A program made the translations under genes and the position numbers. Positions 1 to 8,679 of a stretch of DNA of 64,000 nt are shown in pieces; within the stretch, counting starts at the first letter, position 1; each line of letters starts with the position of its first letter. The notes beneath the pieces were generated by a model. The model was not told where the DNA came from. It saw nothing but the letters and a program-made list of their open reading frames with translations, and ran no database searches. The stretch is from Rhabdothermincola sediminis (GTDB lineage: Bacteria; Actinomycetota; Acidimicrobiia; Acidimicrobiales; Acidimicrobilacustridaceae), in contig NZ_JACFSZ010000016.1 in NCBI RefSeq assembly GCF_014805525.1, forward strand, positions 1 to 64,000, written 5' to 3'.

Positions 1-82
1 GCGTCCGAACCACAGCAACTACATGGCCGGCCGCACACCCAAACACATGCTCGACACCCTCAAAGCCCGACAGACAAACTGA
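1..82 (+). mobile_element. C-terminal remnant of an IS481-like transposase
   Basis: An open frame enters from the left edge and stops at TGA 80-82, giving the last 26 residues of a protein. The tail contains RPNHSNYMAGRTPKHML. This resembles the end of DDE transposases of the IS481 family, in which an RP(H/N) element is followed by a GRTP motif after the third catalytic acid. Only this piece is visible, so whether the element is whole to the left cannot be told. The family call rests on motif similarity alone. It could also be the end of another rve-type integrase. Confidence 0.45.
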
Positions 83-93
83 CACCCTCCACA

Positions 94-116
94 GGGTCCA
101 CCTGTCAACAGGACCC
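94..116. terminator. Small hairpin between transposase tail and carboxylase gene
   Basis: The stem CCTG/CAGG around a TCAA loop (101-112) is extended by GGGT/ACCC across a three-base bulge. It lies between the converging ends of the transposase remnant (stop at 82) and the carboxylase gene (ends at 131 on the minus strand). It could end transcription on either strand or be part of the insertion-sequence end. There is no T-run, so a role as an intrinsic terminator is weak. Confidence 0.25.
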
Positions 117-130
117 CCGGACAGGACGGT

Positions 131-1906
131 CTAGTCGATCACCGCGACCACGTCGCCCGATCCGACGGAATCCCCGGGGGCGACCTTGACGTCCTTGACC
201 GTTCCCGCCTTGTCGGCGTTGATGTTGTTCTCCATCTTCATCGCCTCGAGGACGCACACGGTCTGGCCGACCTCGACCTGGTCGCCGACCTCGACGAGCA
301 CCTTCACGATCGTGCCCTGCATCGGCACCGTGACAGCGCCGGAGCCCGCGGCGCTCGCGCCCCCGGCGGCGCCGCCGGCTGCTCGCCGGGGTCGGGGACC
401 GGCAGATGCCGACCGGGCGGCGCCCGCTGGTGCGGCAGCGATCGACTCGGGCAGCCACATCGTGACGCTGAACCGCTTGCCGTTCACCTCGACATCGACG
501 TCGCGGCGGGTCTTCGGCTCCGTCGCTGGTGTTTCGCCGCCGGGCGTCTGGCCACCCACCCCGCTGAGGTCGAGCACTTCCTCCACCCACTTCGTCGAGT
601 GAGCAGCGGACCGGAAGTCGGGGTGCTCGAGGATGGCGATGTCGGCGGGGATCGTGGTGGCGATGCCCTCGATCGTCATCTCCCGCAGGGCCCGCACCAT
701 CCGTCGGATGGCGACGTCGCGGTCGCGACCCCACACGATCAGCTTGCCGACCAGGTTGTCGTAGAACTGGCTGACCGCATCGCCGGACTCGTAGCCGCCG
801 TCCCACCGCACACCGAATCCCTGGGGGGGCACCAGCTTGTGGATCGGCCCCGGTGAGGGGATGAACGCGCCCCCCGCCGGGTCCTCGGCGTTGACCCGCA
901 CCTCGATGGCATGGCCGGTGCGCACGATCTCGTCCTGGGTGAACGACAGCGGCTCACCCGATGCCACCCGGATCTGTTCGGCCACGAGGTCGATGCCGGT
1001 GACCATCTCGGTGACCGGGTGCTCGACCTGCAGCCGGGTGTTCATCTCCAGGAAGTAGAACGCACCGTCCTGGTACAGGAACTCGACGGTGCCGGCGTTG
1101 TAGTAACCGCACGCCTGAGCCACCTTCACCGCCGCTTCGCCCATGGCTCGGCGGATCTCGTCGGGGAAGGCCGGTGCGGGGCTCTCCTCCACCAGCTTCT
1201 GGTGACGGCGCTGCGCCGAGCAGTCGCGCTCGCCGACCCACACGCAGTTGCCGTGGGTGTCGCCGATGATCTGCATCTCGATGTGGCGGGGCCAGGGGAG
1301 GTACCGCTCGACGTAGCACTCGGCCCGACCGAAGCCCTTGAGTGCCTCGGACTGCGCCGACTCGAACGCCTCGGCCGCCTCGTCCGCAGATCGCACGACC
1401 CGCATGCCGCGGCCGCCCCCTCCATAGGCCGCCTTGATCGCCACCGGCCAACCGTGCTCCTCGCCGAAGGCGATCACCTGGTCCGCGCTCTCGAGGAACT
1501 CGGTGGTCCCCGGCACACCAGCCACGCCGGCGGCCTCGGCGGCCCGCCGGCTGCTGACCTTGTCGCCCATGACCTCGATGGCCTCGGGAGGTGGTCCGAT
1601 GAAGGTCACCCCCTGCGCGGTGATGGCGCGGGCGAAGTCGGTGTTCTCGGAGAAGAACCCGTATCCCGGGTGAACACCGTCCGCGCCCGAGCGCGCGATG
1701 GCATCGAGGATGGCGGCGGTGTTGAGGTAGCTCTCCGCTGCGGTCTGCCCGCCGAGGGCGAACGCCTCGTCGGCCAGCCGGACGTGAAGAGCATCCCGGT
1801 CGAGCTCGGAGTACACGGCCACCGTGGCGATGCCCATCTCCTGGCAGGCCCGGATGACCCGAACCGCGATCTCGCCCCGGTTGGCGATGAGAACCTTGGT
1901 CAGCAC
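131..1906 (-). CDS. accA3: Acetyl/propionyl-CoA carboxylase alpha subunit (biotin carboxylase fused to BCCP)
   Basis: Catalyses ATP-dependent carboxylation of its own biotin, which then feeds a separate carboxyltransferase making malonyl- or methylmalonyl-CoA. The 591-residue protein begins with the biotin carboxylase fold (LIANRGEIAVR at 6-16). The ATP-grasp part carries the glycine loop YGGGGRGMRV near 161-170 and EMNTRLQVEHPVTE near 290. An Ala/Gly-rich linker (about 490-515) leads to a C-terminal biotinyl domain with EAMKMEN, where Lys 557 should carry biotin. This fused form is typical of actinobacteria. The start is GTG at 1904-1906, because the sequence matches the family from the second residue. 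The biotin ligase starts 5 bp away on the other strand. The substrate (acetyl, propionyl or both) cannot be told, as no beta subunit is in view. Confidence 0.93.
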   Translation of the reverse strand: MLTKVLIANRGEIAVRVIRACQEMGIATVAVYSELDRDALHVRLADEAFALGGQTAAESYLNTAAILDAIARSGADGVHPGYGFFSENTDFARAITAQGVTFIGPPPEAIEVMGDKVSSRRAAEAAGVAGVPGTTEFLESADQVIAFGEEHGWPVAIKAAYGGGGRGMRVVRSADEAAEAFESAQSEALKGFGRAECYVERYLPWPRHIEMQIIGDTHGNCVWVGERDCSAQRRHQKLVEESPAPAFPDEIRRAMGEAAVKVAQACGYYNAGTVEFLYQDGAFYFLEMNTRLQVEHPVTEMVTGIDLVAEQIRVASGEPLSFTQDEIVRTGHAIEVRVNAEDPAGGAFIPSPGPIHKLVPPQGFGVRWDGGYESGDAVSQFYDNLVGKLIVWGRDRDVAIRRMVRALREMTIEGIATTIPADIAILEHPDFRSAAHSTKWVEEVLDLSGVGGQTPGGETPATEPKTRRDVDVEVNGKRFSVTMWLPESIAAAPAGAARSASAGPRPRRAAGGAAGGASAAGSGAVTVPMQGTIVKVLVEVGDQVEVGQTVCVLEAMKMENNINADKAGTVKDVKVAPGDSVGSGDVVAVID

Positions 1907-1911
1907 GCCAT

Positions 1912-2721
1912 ATGGTTACCTGCATGCGAGGGGACCGTGCCAGATCGGATCTCTCGGGCACCCGTTTCGCGGACCTCCGCTGGGTGGCCGAGACCACGTC
2001 GACGAACGCTGACCTGCTCCGGGAGGCGGCAGCAGGTGCACCCGAGGGCGTCGTGCTGGTGGCAGACCACCAGACCGCGGGCCGTGGGCGCCTCGGCCGG
2101 TCGTGGGAGTCCCCACCGGGCGCGTCCCTGCTCCTGTCGGTGCTGTTGCGACCCGCGCTGAAGCCCTCCCAGGCTCACCTGGTGGCGAGTGCCGTCGGGC
2201 TGTCGGCGGTCACCGCCTGCCAGCAGGTGGCGGATATCGAGCTCCGGCTGAAGTGGCCGAACGACCTCCTCGTCGACCTCGACGGTGTCGAGCGCAAGGC
2301 GGGGGGCATCCTCGCCGAGTCGATCATCGAGCACGACGTGCTCGAAGCGGTCGTGGTGGGGCTCGGGCTGAACGTGAATTGGCCGGAGACGATTCCGGAG
2401 GAGCTCGCAGGCATCGCCACCGCCCTCAACCTGGTGACCGGCAGGGAGGTGGATCGCGAGGACCTGCTCGTGGCACTGCTGCGCGAGCTCGACAGCTGGT
2501 GCGCCCAGCTCGAGCACGAGGAGGGGCGCGACCTGCTGCGCGCCACCTACCTGGCGCGCTCCGCGACGGTCGGGCGCGAGGTGCGGGTCGAGCGACCGGG
2601 CGGCACGCTCGAAGGTCGAGCGGTCGACGTGACGGCGGACGGTCACCTGGTCGTCGAGCACGAGACCGGCTCGGCGATCGAGATCACCGCCGGCGACGTG
2701 GTGCACCTGCGCCACGGTTGA
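1912..2721 (+). CDS. birA: Biotin--[acetyl-CoA carboxylase] ligase
   Basis: Makes biotinyl-AMP and transfers biotin to the lysine of the EAMKM motif, whose gene lies divergently next door. The protein (269 residues from ATG 1912) shows the ligase signatures in order: STNADLL near 29, GRGRLGRSW near 55, KWPNDLL near 113 and KAGGILAE near 127, followed by the C-terminal SH3-like domain. There is no N-terminal helix-turn-helix, so it should be a monofunctional (type I) ligase and not a biotin-operon repressor. ATG 1924 is an alternative start four codons later. The start codons of birA and the carboxylase gene are only 5 bp apart, so each promoter must lie inside the other gene or be shared. Confidence 0.92.
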   Translation: MVTCMRGDRARSDLSGTRFADLRWVAETTSTNADLLREAAAGAPEGVVLVADHQTAGRGRLGRSWESPPGASLLLSVLLRPALKPSQAHLVASAVGLSAVTACQQVADIELRLKWPNDLLVDLDGVERKAGGILAESIIEHDVLEAVVVGLGLNVNWPETIPEELAGIATALNLVTGREVDREDLLVALLRELDSWCAQLEHEEGRDLLRATYLARSATVGREVRVERPGGTLEGRAVDVTADGHLVVEHETGSAIEITAGDVVHLRHG

Positions 2722-2749
2722 GTGACGGCTGCCGTGAGGGGCCTTCCGC

Positions 2750-3589
2750 TCAGGGGTCGAGGGTTCGGGCCTGCAACTCGCGGAAGGCTCGCATGGCGTG
2801 CTCGGTCAGCGGGCCGGGGCACGCCGCCAGCACGACGCCGTCGACCGATCGGATGGGCTGGATGTCGCGGGTGCTCGACGTCAGGAACGCCTCGTCGGCC
2901 TGTGCCAGGCGGTCGAGCGGGATGTCCGCTTCCACCACCTCGACCAGCTCCAGCACCAGCTCGCGGGTGATCCCGGCGAGGCAACCGGCGCTGAGCGGGG
3001 GAGTCCACAACCTGCCGTCGAGACCGAGGAAGACGTTGGTCCCCGTCCCTTCGCAGAGGTTGCCGGCCGTGTTGGCGAAGATCGCCTCCTGGCCGCCGTG
3101 CTCGTTCGCGTACCGGAGTGCGACCACGTTCTCGGCGTAGGAGGTCGTTTTGAGGCCGGCCACCGCGCTGTGCTCGTTCCGCCGCCAGGGAACGGTCACC
3201 ACCGCAGCCGATGGGGGCCACGGCGGCTGCGGGCTGACCGCGATCAGGATCGTAGGGCCACCGTCGCCCCGGTTGGAGCCCAGCGGTCCGGCGCCACCGG
3301 TGACGGTGATCCGGGCTCGACCCTCGGTGAGGTGGTTGGCGGCGATGGTGGCGGCGACACCGGCGCGCAGCTCGCCGTCGTCGTAGGGGATCTCGAGGCC
3401 GAGGCCGGCCGCGGAACGCCGGAGCCGGCGGAAATGGCGGGTCAGGGCGAACGCCTGGCCGTGCAGCACCTTGGTCGTCTCGAACACGCCGTCGCCGACC
3501 GTCAGCCCGTGATCCCACGCGGACACCGACGCGTCGTCGGGGGCGCGCAGCGCTCCGTCGATCCACACCAGCGGCGAGTCGGGGGTCAC
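2750..3589 (-). CDS. pabC: Aminodeoxychorismate lyase (class IV PLP enzyme)
   Basis: Removes pyruvate from 4-amino-4-deoxychorismate to give p-aminobenzoate for folate. The 279-residue protein is a fold-type IV PLP enzyme. It has an SAWDHGLTVGDGVFET segment near 23-38, the probable PLP lysine in AGLKTTSY near 168, and the cofactor-phosphate motif CEGTGTNVF near 204. It follows the chorismate-binding gene 34 bp downstream on the same strand, and this pairing is the main reason to prefer lyase over branched-chain or D-amino-acid aminotransferase, which share the fold. The start is GTG 3587-3589; the nearby ATG is out of frame. Confidence 0.85.
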   Translation of the reverse strand: MTPDSPLVWIDGALRAPDDASVSAWDHGLTVGDGVFETTKVLHGQAFALTRHFRRLRRSAAGLGLEIPYDDGELRAGVAATIAANHLTEGRARITVTGGAGPLGSNRGDGGPTILIAVSPQPPWPPSAAVVTVPWRRNEHSAVAGLKTTSYAENVVALRYANEHGGQEAIFANTAGNLCEGTGTNVFLGLDGRLWTPPLSAGCLAGITRELVLELVEVVEADIPLDRLAQADEAFLTSSTRDIQPIRSVDGVVLAACPGPLTEHAMRAFRELQARTLDP

Positions 3590-3623
3590 CCCGGCATGTT
3601 CGCGCGCCGGGCTGTCGCGCAGC

Positions 3624-4634
3624 TCATGCCGGCACGAAGGCGCCGGAGGCGACGTTGAGGAGGTTGCGGGCCTTGAGGTCGGTCTCGGCCCACTCGCCCT
3701 CAGGGGTGGATCCCCAGGTGATGCCGCCGCCCGTACCGAGATGGAGCCGGCCCTCCTCGATCCAGAAGGTACGGATGGCCACGTTCAGGTCGCCGGCGCG
3801 GCGATCCGCATCCACCCAGCCCACGGCCCCGCAATACACCCCGCGTGGTGCCGGCTCGAGGCGTTCGATGAGATCGAGTGCCGCCAGCTTCGGTGCCCCG
3901 GTCACCGATCCGGGCGGGAACGTGGCCTCCAGGAGCTCGGGCCATCCCGTCCCCGGGCGCAGGCGACCCTCGATCGTGCTGACCAGGTGGACCAGGCCGG
4001 GGTGGCGCTCCAGGGCGAGCAGGGAAGGGACTCGGACGGTGCCGTAGTCGCACACCCGACCCAGGTCGTTGCGGACCAGGTCGACGATCATCACGTTCTC
4101 CGCCCTGTCCTTGGCGGTCAGCTCCTCAGGGCTGGGGGCGGTGCCCTTGATGGGTGACGACCACACCCGGTCGCCGCGCCGGGAGAGGAACCGCTCGGGG
4201 CTGGCAGAGGCGACGTGCACGCCGTGGTCCGGCAGATCGACCACCGCGCTGAAGGGGGCGGGGTTGCCGAGCGCCAGCACGGCGCCGAGCGCCGCGACCT
4301 TCGCGCCGGGAGGCACCGGGGCGGAGAGCCGCCGGGTGAGGTTGACCTGGTACACGTCACCGGCGGCGATCGCCTCGCGGATGGTGCGCACGCCGCGCTC
4401 GAACCCCCCACGATCGAGGCTCGTGGTCCACGCGCCGGCCGGAGGGCCGATCCAGGGCCGACCCGGCCAGGGCCTCGCGGGGCGCACCCGGCCGAATCGG
4501 GCGCAGACGGGGCGCCCGGTGAAGGGCACCACGACCGCCCAGAAGCCCGAGCTGTCGAGTGCGGCCAGATCGTCGGTGACGTCCAGCAGCTCGGTGGCGA
4601 GCCGGTCACCCACGACCGCGAGGGCGTCGTCCAC
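3624..4634 (-). CDS. pabB: Aminodeoxychorismate synthase component I
   Basis: Converts chorismate and ammonia to 4-amino-4-deoxychorismate. Chorismate-binding-family signatures are GDVYQVNLT near 97, the PIKGT motif that marks PabB rather than anthranilate synthase, ENVMIVDLVRNDLGR near 195, GSVTGAPK near 252, and a C-terminal GGGITWGSTPEGEWAET. At 336 residues it is a short form with little of the usual N-terminal domain. The GTG at 4632-4634 lies 6 nt after a TAGGCT box, which supports a leaderless start and the short form. It forms an operon with pabC and is divergent from the acyl-CoA dehydrogenase. The amidotransferase partner (pabA) is not in the window. Confidence 0.88.
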   Translation of the reverse strand: MDDALAVVGDRLATELLDVTDDLAALDSSGFWAVVVPFTGRPVCARFGRVRPARPWPGRPWIGPPAGAWTTSLDRGGFERGVRTIREAIAAGDVYQVNLTRRLSAPVPPGAKVAALGAVLALGNPAPFSAVVDLPDHGVHVASASPERFLSRRGDRVWSSPIKGTAPSPEELTAKDRAENVMIVDLVRNDLGRVCDYGTVRVPSLLALERHPGLVHLVSTIEGRLRPGTGWPELLEATFPPGSVTGAPKLAALDLIERLEPAPRGVYCGAVGWVDADRRAGDLNVAIRTFWIEEGRLHLGTGGGITWGSTPEGEWAETDLKARNLLNVASGAFVPA

Positions 4635-4640
4635 GGGTCG

Positions 4641-4646
4641 AGCCTA
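4641..4646 (-). promoter_or_regulatory. -10 box of pabB (leaderless)
   Basis: Reads TAGGCT on the minus strand, with 6 nt to the GTG of pabB. Transcription would begin at or next to the start codon. Confidence 0.6.
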
Positions 4647-4660
4647 TGGGCGGCGCGGCC

Positions 4661-4666
4661 TACGAT
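4661..4666 (+). promoter_or_regulatory. -10 box of acyl-CoA dehydrogenase (leaderless)
   Basis: TACGAT, with 6 nt to GTG 4673. It argues for the GTG start over the upstream in-frame ATG at 4646, which lies before the box. Confidence 0.62.
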
Positions 4667-4672
4667 CGAACC

Positions 4673-5833
4673 GTGGGATTCGAGTTGACGGCCGAGCAGG
4701 ACGCGTTCCGCAAGGTGGTGCGCGAGTTCGCCGAGGCCGAGATCGCCCCGCGCGCGCAGGAGTGGGACCAGTCCCACACCTTCCCCGTCGACACCGTGCT
4801 GGCCATGGGTGAGCTGGGGCTGTTCGGGTTGCCCTTCCCGGAGGAGTACGGCGGCGGCGGCGCGGACCTGACGACCCTGTGCGTCGCCATCGAGGAGCTG
4901 GCCCGGGTGGATCAGTCGATGGCCATCACCCTCGAGGCCGCCGTCGGCCTCGGGGCCAACCCGATCTTCCGCTTCGGTACCGAGGAGCAGCGCCAGCGGT
5001 GGCTCCCCGACCTCTGCGCGGGCAGGGCGCTCGGTGCGTTCGGGCTGACCGAGCCCGATGCCGGCAGCGACGCCGGCGGCACCCGGACCCGGGCCCGGCT
5101 CGACGAGACCAGCGGCGAGTGGGTCATCCACGGTGAGAAGGCGTTCATCACCAACTCGGGCACCCCGATCACCTCCGTCATCACCATCACCGCGCTCACC
5201 GGGACGGCCGGCGCGGCACCCGAGATCAGCACCATCGTCGTTCCCGCCGGCTCCCCCGGCATGGTCGTGCACCCCCCGTACCGGAAGATGGGCTGGCACG
5301 CGAGCGACACCCACGGCCTGAGCTTCGACGGCTGCCGGGTGCCCGGCTCGAACCTCCTCGGCGAGCGAGGTCGAGGCTTCGCGAACTTCCTGGCGATCCT
5401 GGACGAGGGCCGGATCGCCATCGCCGCGCTCGCGGTCGGGGTGATCGAGGCGTGCCTGGACGCCTGCCGGCGCTACGCGTGCGAGCGCATCGCCTTCGGT
5501 CGGGCCATCGGCGCCAATCAGGCGGTGGCGTTCAAGGTCGCGGACCTCGCCGTGATGGCCGACGCGGCCCGGGCCTTGACCTACCGTGCTGCGGCCCTCG
5601 CCGACGCGGGGCGCCCGTTCAAGAAGGAGGCCGCCACCGCCAAGCTCTACGCGAGCGAAGCGGCTGTCACCGCCACCCGGGAGGCCACGCAGATATTCGG
5701 TGGCTACGGGTTCATGGATGAGACGCCCGTCTCGCGCCACTACCGCGACGCGAAGGTGCTCGAGATCGGTGAGGGAACCAGCGAGATCCAGCGGCTGGTC
5801 ATCGCCCGCGAGCTCGGGCTTCCGGTCACGTAG
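4673..5833 (+). CDS. Acyl-CoA dehydrogenase
   Basis: FAD enzyme that introduces the alpha-beta double bond in acyl-CoA thioesters and passes electrons to ETF. From GTG 4673 the protein has 386 residues, the usual length. It shows GAFGLTEPDAGSDAGG (flavin/substrate contact), ITNSG, the helical C-terminal domain with RIAFGRAIG, QIFGGYGFM, and the terminal LEIGEGTSEIQRLVIARE segment, whose first Glu sits at the usual catalytic-base position of short/medium-chain enzymes. The chain length cannot be read from sequence. It has its own leaderless promoter and is divergent from pabB. Confidence 0.9.
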   Translation: MGFELTAEQDAFRKVVREFAEAEIAPRAQEWDQSHTFPVDTVLAMGELGLFGLPFPEEYGGGGADLTTLCVAIEELARVDQSMAITLEAAVGLGANPIFRFGTEEQRQRWLPDLCAGRALGAFGLTEPDAGSDAGGTRTRARLDETSGEWVIHGEKAFITNSGTPITSVITITALTGTAGAAPEISTIVVPAGSPGMVVHPPYRKMGWHASDTHGLSFDGCRVPGSNLLGERGRGFANFLAILDEGRIAIAALAVGVIEACLDACRRYACERIAFGRAIGANQAVAFKVADLAVMADAARALTYRAAALADAGRPFKKEAATAKLYASEAAVTATREATQIFGGYGFMDETPVSRHYRDAKVLEIGEGTSEIQRLVIARELGLPVT

Positions 5834-5860
5834 CGCGCGAAGCGCCACCAAGCGCGCTGG

Positions 5861-5866
5861 TAGCGT
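5861..5866 (+). promoter_or_regulatory. -10 box of LCP gene (leaderless)
   Basis: TAGCGT, with 8 nt to GTG 5875. Confidence 0.6.
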
Positions 5867-5874
5867 GGCCGTCC

Positions 5875-7314
5875 GTGCGACGAGCCCGCCGGACGTGGCC
5901 ACAGCGCCTGTTGATCACCGTCAACGTCGGGCTGGTGGTCATCTGCCTGGGCTCCGCCGCGGCGCTGACCTACGTGCAGCGCGAGGTGAGCGCCCTCCCA
6001 CGGATCAGCATCGGTGGGGTGCTCGACGACCGGGCCGCTGCGGGGGAGCCGCAGAACATCCTGCTCGTCGGGGTGGACGACGGGAGTGGCCTGTCGTCCG
6101 GAGACCCGGTGCTCATCGGGCGGTCGCACTCGCTCAACACCGACACGATCATGGTGCTCCGCCTCGATCCCCGTTCGGAGAAGGCGCTGTTGCTGTCGCT
6201 GCCCCGGGACCTCTGGGTCCCGATTGCGGGGTCGAACTCGAAGGGGCGCATCAACTCGGCGATGGCCATGGGTGGGCCCGAGCGGCTGATCCAGACCATC
6301 CAGCAGGATTTCGGCATCCCGATCCACCACTTCGTGCAGGTCGACTTCGCTGGGTTCAAGGAGCTCGTGGCGGCGATCGACGGCGTTCCCATGTACTTCC
6401 CGTGGCCGGCCCGCGACCGCCGGACGGGGCTGGCGCAGGACGAGACCGGTTGTGTGACCCTCGACCCCGATCAGGCCTTGGCCTTGGCCCGTAGCCGCCA
6501 CTTCGAGATCAACGAGGGCAAGGGGTGGAAGGAAGACCCGTCTTCGGACCACGGGCGTATCAGCAGGCAGCAGAGCTTCATCAAGGCTGCACTCAAACGA
6601 GCGGTGGCCCGAGGCGTGCGGAACCCGTTCACGCTCTCGCAGCTCATCCAGGTGGCGCAGAAGAACGTCACGCTCGACGACCAGCTCACCACGCAAGACC
6701 TGCTCGACCTCGGTTCGCAGTTCCGCGAGTTCGATCCCGACACCCTGGAGGTGTTCACCCCACCGACCCGAGGCGGCTTCGCCGGAGCGGCATCGGTGCT
6801 GTTCCTCGACGAGAAGGGCGCCCAGCCGATCTTCGACCGGTTCCGGGGTGTGGACCCCGATTCGGACCTGGTCGCCAGCATCCGGGTGGAGGTGAGGAAC
6901 GGCTCAGGGCGCAGCGGCCAGGGGCGGCAAGCCCTCGACGCGCTCGGCCGTCTCGGGTTCGTGAGCGTGCGCTCCGTCGACGCTTCGAGCTTCCGAGTCG
7001 ATCGGACGACCGTGCTCTACCGGCCGGGGAGCGAACGGCAAGCGGCCGAGCTGGCGAGGTATCTCGACGGGGCGGTCGGCTTCGAGATGGATCCGAGCCT
7101 GCCCGACGATGTGACGGTCGGCCTGGTCACCGGCACGGACTTCAACTCCGTGAGCGCGGACCCGCGACCCCTCGAGGACTTCCAGGCGTTCCTCGACGCA
7201 CCGACGACCGCTCCGATGTTGCCGTCCACCACCACCCCTACCGAACAGGCCGAACCTGCCGAGGGCGCGGTGGGCTACGTCCCGATGCCACCGCCCGGGG
7301 TCAGCTGCGGCTGA
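5875..7314 (+). CDS. LytR-CpsA-Psr (LCP) family cell-wall glycopolymer ligase
   Basis: LCP proteins move undecaprenyl-linked glycopolymers onto peptidoglycan at the outer face of the membrane. The 479-residue protein has one N-terminal membrane segment (about 10-32) and then the LCP domain. In that domain DTIMVLRLDP and LSLPRDLWVPI are followed by a GINSAM-type element (KGRINSAMAMGG) and by Arg-rich phosphate-binding parts up to SDHGRISRQQ. A LytR_C-type domain follows at about 340-430 (VEVRNGSGRSGQGRQALDAL). The last 40 residues are Pro/Thr-rich. The neighbouring sugar-nucleotide and glycosyltransferase genes fit a role in attaching their product to the wall. Confidence 0.87.
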   Translation: MRRARRTWPQRLLITVNVGLVVICLGSAAALTYVQREVSALPRISIGGVLDDRAAAGEPQNILLVGVDDGSGLSSGDPVLIGRSHSLNTDTIMVLRLDPRSEKALLLSLPRDLWVPIAGSNSKGRINSAMAMGGPERLIQTIQQDFGIPIHHFVQVDFAGFKELVAAIDGVPMYFPWPARDRRTGLAQDETGCVTLDPDQALALARSRHFEINEGKGWKEDPSSDHGRISRQQSFIKAALKRAVARGVRNPFTLSQLIQVAQKNVTLDDQLTTQDLLDLGSQFREFDPDTLEVFTPPTRGGFAGAASVLFLDEKGAQPIFDRFRGVDPDSDLVASIRVEVRNGSGRSGQGRQALDALGRLGFVSVRSVDASSFRVDRTTVLYRPGSERQAAELARYLDGAVGFEMDPSLPDDVTVGLVTGTDFNSVSADPRPLEDFQAFLDAPTTAPMLPSTTTPTEQAEPAEGAVGYVPMPPPGVSCG

Positions 7315-7361
7315 TCGACGCGACCCGCGGCAGTTGGTCTCGGCGGCCACCCACCCACGAG

Positions 7362-7367
7362 TACGAT
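7362..7367 (+). promoter_or_regulatory. Candidate -10 box of the ugd operon
   Basis: TACGAT about 32 nt before the ATG of the UDP-glucose dehydrogenase gene. Unlike most promoters here it would give a short leader of roughly 25 nt, with a GAGGGTGG ribosome-binding stretch just before the ATG. Confidence 0.4.
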
Positions 7368-7398
7368 GGCGCCTGCCAGCGAGCCAGGGTGAGGGTGG

Positions 7399-8679
7399 AT
7401 GGGAAGCAGGATCGCGGTCATCGGCACGGGGTACGTCGGCCTCACGACGGGCGCGTGCTTCGCCCACCTGGGCCATGACGTCGTCTGCGCCGACGTGGAC
7501 GAGGCCAAGATCGAACGTCTGCGCAGCGGCGAGGTCCCGATCCTCGAGTCTGGTCTCGAGGAGATGGTGCGGGAGGGCTTGCGGTCGGGCCGGCTCCGGT
7601 TCGTGGTCGGCGCGGCTGGCGCGGTCCGCGACGCCGAGTTCGCATACCTGTGCGTCCCGACGCCACAGGGGCTCGATGGGTCGGCCGACCTGAGCTACAT
7701 CGAAGCCGCGGCGAGGGAGATCGCTCCGCATCTCCCGCCTGCCGCGGTGGTGGTCAACAAGTCGACGGTGCCGGTCGGCTCGACCAGGTTCGTCGAGCAA
7801 GCGCTCGGCCGGTCCGACGTGTTCGTGGTCTCCAACCCCGAGTTCCTCAGGGAGGGCTCCGCGGTCACCGACTTCCTCCATCCCGACCGGATCATCATCG
7901 GCAGCGACGACCAGAGCGCCGCCATCCGGGTGGCTGCGCTCTACCTCGACGTCCCGGCTCCGTTGATGGTCACCGACCCCGCTTCCGCCGAGACCATCAA
8001 GTACGCGAGCAACGCGTTCCTGGCGACCAAGCTTTCGTTCGTCAACGCCATCGCCGCGGTGTGCGAAGCCGTCGGGGCGGATGTCAACGACGTCGTGCTC
8101 GGGATGGGCTACGACAAGCGCATCGGGCACGAGTTCCTGAAGCCCGGTCCCGGCTGGGGAGGGAGCTGCTTCCCGAAGGATTCGCGGGCGCTGCTGTACC
8201 TCGCCAAGGAGGCCGGGTACCACTTCGACCTGCTCGAAGGGGTGATCTCCGTCAACCATGAGCAGTTCGAACGGGTGGTGGAGAAGATCAGGCGCATGGT
8301 GGGCACGCTGGAGGGATCGACGGTCGCGGTGTGGGGGCTCACGTTCAAGGCCAACACCGACGACCTGCGCGAGTCACCCTCACTGGAGATCGTGGGCCGC
8401 CTCCTCGACTCGGGCGCGGTGGTGCGGGGGTACGACCCGACGGTCCGCGGGCCGCTCGATCAGCTCCCCGGCCTGCAGGTCTGCGACGATCCGTACGCGG
8501 CCTGCGGCGGGGCCGACGTCCTGGCGGTGCTCACCGAGTGGGACGAGTTCAAGTGGCTCGATCTGGACAAGGTGGGTGAGCAGCTCCGCCACCGTCAGGT
8601 CGTCGACGGCCGCAACCTCCTCGACCGCAGCGCGCTGGCGCGCCGGGGCTTCCGCTACGAGGGCATCGGGCGCACCTGA
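7399..8679 (+). CDS. ugd: UDP-glucose 6-dehydrogenase
   Basis: Oxidises UDP-glucose twice to UDP-glucuronate with NAD+. The 426-residue protein has an N-terminal Rossmann motif (IGTGYVG at 8-14), the lysine of [10 protein letters not shown] (Lys 211), and the catalytic cysteine in [12 protein letters not shown] (Cys 257). The C-terminal UDP-binding domain has [20 protein letters not shown]-mannose dehydrogenases share the fold, but the UDP-xylose synthase that follows with a 1-nt overlap (TGATG) makes UDP-glucose the likely substrate. Confidence 0.9.
   Translation: MGSRIAVIGTGYVGLTTGACFAHLGHDVVCADVDEAKIERLRSGEVPILESGLEEMVREGLRSGRLRFVVGAAGAVRDAEFAYLCVPTPQGLDGSADLSYIEAAAREIAPHLPPAAVVVNKSTVPVGSTRFVEQALGRSDVFVVSNPEFLREGSAVTDFLHPDRIIIGSDDQSAAIRVAALYLDVPAPLMVTDPASAETIKYASNAFLATKLSFVNAIAAVCEAVGADVNDVVLGMGYDKRIGHEFLKPGPGWGGSCFPKDSRALLYLAKEAGYHFDLLEGVISVNHEQFERVVEKIRRMVGTLEGSTVAVWGLTFKANTDDLRESPSLEIVGRLLDSGAVVRGYDPTVRGPLDQLPGLQVCDDPYAACGGADVLAVLTEWDEFKWLDLDKVGEQLRHRQVVDGRNLLDRSALARRGFRYEGIGRT

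Noticed and set aside
4118-5902. Long minus-strand frame covering the acyl-CoA dehydrogenase and the start of pabB
   Set aside because: Runs through two certain genes in other frames and shows only low-complexity Arg/Gly/Ala sequence.
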